Assembly (NCBI GenBank): GCA_937934355.1
Contig: CALGZY010000085.1
Coordinates: 1-7,064, forward strand
Reading direction: 5' to 3'
Origin: an uncultured Collinsella sp.
Lineage (GTDB): Bacteria; Actinomycetota; Coriobacteriia; Coriobacteriales; Coriobacteriaceae
DNA: 7,064 bases
This document shows, piece by piece, positions 5,900 through 7,064 of this stretch. Under the pieces are notes generated by a model. That model was given only the letters and a program-made list of their open reading frames with translations, ran no database searches and was not told the DNA's origin. Every line of letters begins with the position of its first letter. Within the stretch, counting starts at the first letter, position 1. The position numbers were made by a program, and so were the translations under genes.

Positions 5900-6154
5900 A
5901 AGTCTCGCGCCGACATCCCGCGCGCCGCAGCAAAGTTTCAAAACGTGTTCGATGGCTCGTCTCGTTAACAAAAACTCGGCCGCTCTATTCAATTATTACT
6001 TGACATTCCCTTCGCCGAAAGACGTTGCGCCGTTCGCCTGCCATGGGCTTTATTTTTCACTTGAAGAAGCTAAAGTTGCATTTCAGCTTTTGGCGCGTGA
6101 AGTTGGATGCGCGCAGTCGGCGGGCGTGCCCGTCGCGATTTGAAAGGACTTTGT

Positions 6155-6955
6155 ATGGGACTTTTCACTGGTAAGACCGTGATCGTCACCGGCGGTGGCA
6201 AGGCCACGCTCAAGGACGGTTCCGCTGGCTCCATCGGCTACGGCATCGATATCGCATTTGCCAAGGAGGGCGCGAACCTCGTCATCACCGGCCGCAACGT
6301 CGCCAAGCTCGAGGCCGCCAAGGAGTCTCTCGAGGCCGAGTACGGTGTCAAGGTTCTGCCTGTTCAGGCCGATGTCTCGGCTGGTCAGGACAACGAGGCC
6401 GTCGTCCAGAACGTCATCGACAAGGCCATTGAGGAGTTCGGCCGCATCGACGCCGTCGTCAACAATGCTCAGGCCAGCGCCTCGGGCGTGACCATCGCCG
6501 ATCACACCATGGACCAGTTTAACCTGGCCATTTACTCCGGTCTGTATGCTACCTATCTGTACATGCAGAAGGCCTATCCGCACCTGAAGGAGACCAAGGG
6601 CTCCGTGGTCAACTTTGCCTCGGGCGCCGGCCTGTTTGGCAACTATGGCCAGTGCAGCTATGCTGCCGCCAAGGAGGGCATCCGCGGCCTGACCCGCGTT
6701 GCCGCCAACGAGTGGGGCAAGGACGGCATCAACGTCAATATCGTTTGCCCGCTTGCTTGGACCGCTGCGCTCGAGAACTTCCAGGATGCCTATCCCGAGG
6801 CGTTCAAGGCCAACGTCCACATGCCGCCGGCGGGTCACTACGGCGACGTCGAGAAGGAAATCGGCCGCGTGGTCGTTCAGCTCTGTGGTCCCGACTTTAA
6901 GTACATGAACGGCGAGACCGTCACCCTCGAGGGTGGCATGGGCCAGCGGCCCTAG
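6155..6955 (+). CDS. NADP-dependent 12alpha-hydroxysteroid dehydrogenase (SDR family), probable
   Basis: A 266-residue classical short-chain dehydrogenase, expected to oxidise the 12alpha-hydroxyl of cholate or deoxycholate to the 12-oxo bile acid, reversibly, in the cytoplasm. Visible: TGGG (12-15) and GSIGYG (25-30) form the cofactor loop, split by an insertion KATLKDGSA (16-24); R47 in TGRN suits NADP(H); NNAQ at 103-106; catalytic S156, Y169 and K173 with the usual spacing. NNAQASASG, YSGLYAT, FASGAGLFGN, CSYAAAKEGIRGL and TLEGGMGQRP closely match my memory of 12alpha-HSDHs from Clostridium and Eggerthella; the position specificity rests on that recollection. The start at 6155 follows AAAGGA with six bases spacing and gives the family N-terminus MGLFTGK. 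The gene appears monocistronic, divergent from the coiled-coil gene, and is followed two bases after its stop by the shared hairpin. Confidence 0.85.
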   Translation: MGLFTGKTVIVTGGGKATLKDGSAGSIGYGIDIAFAKEGANLVITGRNVAKLEAAKESLEAEYGVKVLPVQADVSAGQDNEAVVQNVIDKAIEEFGRIDAVVNNAQASASGVTIADHTMDQFNLAIYSGLYATYLYMQKAYPHLKETKGSVVNFASGAGLFGNYGQCSYAAAKEGIRGLTRVAANEWGKDGINVNIVCPLAWTAALENFQDAYPEAFKANVHMPPAGHYGDVEKEIGRVVVQLCGPDFKYMNGETVTLEGGMGQRP

Positions 6956-6957
6956 CA

Positions 6958-6984
6958 GTTACGCGGTTCTACGAACCGCGTAAC
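6958..6984 (+). repeat. 12-bp perfect hairpin after the dehydrogenase, identical to 3708-3734
   Basis: The arms GTTACGCGGTTC and GAACCGCGTAAC with loop TAC begin two bases after the TAG stop. All 27 bases equal the hairpin at the end of queA. The orientation relative to the upstream gene is the same, which suggests it acts on or from the 3' end of that transcript. Confidence 0.9.
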
Positions 6985-7032
6985 CAGTTGACGCTGCAAA
7001 CCCGCCAGAGCGGCAATCTGCCTTTCAACTTC

Positions 7033-7061
7033 GGCGGCATGACCAGAAGGTCAATGCCGCC
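7033..7061 (+). terminator. Inner GC-rich hairpin of copy 2, possible terminator
   Basis: GGCGGCAT-GACC pairs with GGTC-(A bulge)-ATGCCGCC around AGAA. The tip, loop and bulged A are the same as at 3783-3811, while five of the eight outer base pairs differ and every difference keeps pairing. The window ends three bases later, so any T-tract cannot be seen. Confidence 0.55.
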
Positions 7062-7064
7062 TCG

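Larger units (their letters stand above)
5861..6154. other. Divergent intergenic region between the coiled-coil and dehydrogenase genes
   Basis: This 294-base gap is more AT-rich than its flanks (5960-6095 especially). It holds a perfect TTGACA at 6000-6005 on the plus strand, but no acceptable -10 follows at the normal distance. A short GC-rich palindrome, GGGCGTGCCC, lies at 6122-6131, just before the dehydrogenase ribosome-binding site. An open frame of 63 codons (5952-6143) ends inside that site but has no ribosome-binding site of its own. I see no clear riboswitch or operator. Confidence 0.5.
6958..7064 (+). repeat. Structured 3' element, copy 2 (cut by window end)
   Basis: It aligns gap-free with 3708-3814. 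After the identical hairpin come GACGCTGC, a divergent stretch (6998-7011) where copy 1 has the 5' arm of its 14-bp helix, then CAATCTG and TTCAACTTC as in copy 1, then the inner hairpin. The 3' arms of the two outer helices would lie beyond 7064. If the fold is real, sequence close to GCTCTGGCGGGTTT should occur about 20 bases after the window end. Confidence 0.7.

Noticed and set aside
4253..5968. 571-codon plus-strand frame opposite the coiled-coil gene
   Set aside because: The minus strand has a good ribosome-binding site, coherent coiled-coil and membrane-anchor architecture, and typical Ala/Glu/Asp composition. The plus-strand translation is a Gly/Leu/Arg/Cys-rich shadow.
6000..6005. 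TTGACA as the -35 of the dehydrogenase promoter
   Set aside because: No -10-like hexamer occurs 15-19 bases downstream (the sequence there is GC-rich, around CGTTGC), so the promoter call is not supported.
6083..6838. 251-codon minus-strand frame across the dehydrogenase
   Set aside because: The sense strand encodes a complete SDR with its catalytic residues; the antisense translation has no motif.

Overview
The window is a stretch of high-GC, gene-dense bacterial chromosome. It most resembles a gut actinobacterium of the class Coriobacteriia, probably Collinsella or a close relative. The assignment rests on three things: the GC-rich third codon positions, a divergent methionyl-tRNA synthetase of a kind I associate with that group, and a short-chain dehydrogenase that closely matches my recollection of the 12alpha-hydroxysteroid dehydrogenases of gut Coriobacteria and Clostridia. 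This is recognition from memory, not a database result.

Layout. From the left edge to 1141 on the minus strand is the first 380 residues of a methionyl-tRNA synthetase (metG) running out of the window. Divergent from it on the plus strand are a small membrane protein with an HELVH zinc-protease motif (1274-1840), queH (1851-2426) and queA (2491-3708). QueA builds epoxyqueuosine on tRNA and QueH reduces it to queuosine, so the last two steps of queuosine synthesis are encoded side by side. Positions 3709-4096 hold no convincing gene but are full of structure: a 12-bp hairpin fused to the queA stop codon, nested stems, a tandem 27-base REP-like repeat and a long 22-bp hairpin. On the minus strand, 4097-5860 encodes an unrecognised acidic coiled-coil protein with a C-terminal membrane anchor. 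Divergent from it, 6155-6955 encodes a probable NADP-dependent 12alpha-hydroxysteroid dehydrogenase acting on bile acids.

The most interesting signal is non-coding. The segments just after the stop codons of queA (3708-3814) and the dehydrogenase (6958-7064) align without a gap over 107 bases. They share an identical 27-base hairpin, a conserved CAATCTG / TTCAACTTC region, and a second hairpin whose GACC-AGAA-GGTC tip and bulged A are invariant while five of the eight outer base pairs differ by paired substitutions. In the first copy two further long-range helices enclose this second hairpin. This looks like a dispersed structured 3'-UTR element. It predicts the sequence just beyond the right edge of the window.

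The genes do not form one pathway. They are a housekeeping synthetase, a tRNA-modification pair, an envelope-associated coiled-coil protein and a bile-acid enzyme, joined mainly by the shared 3' element behind two unrelated genes.
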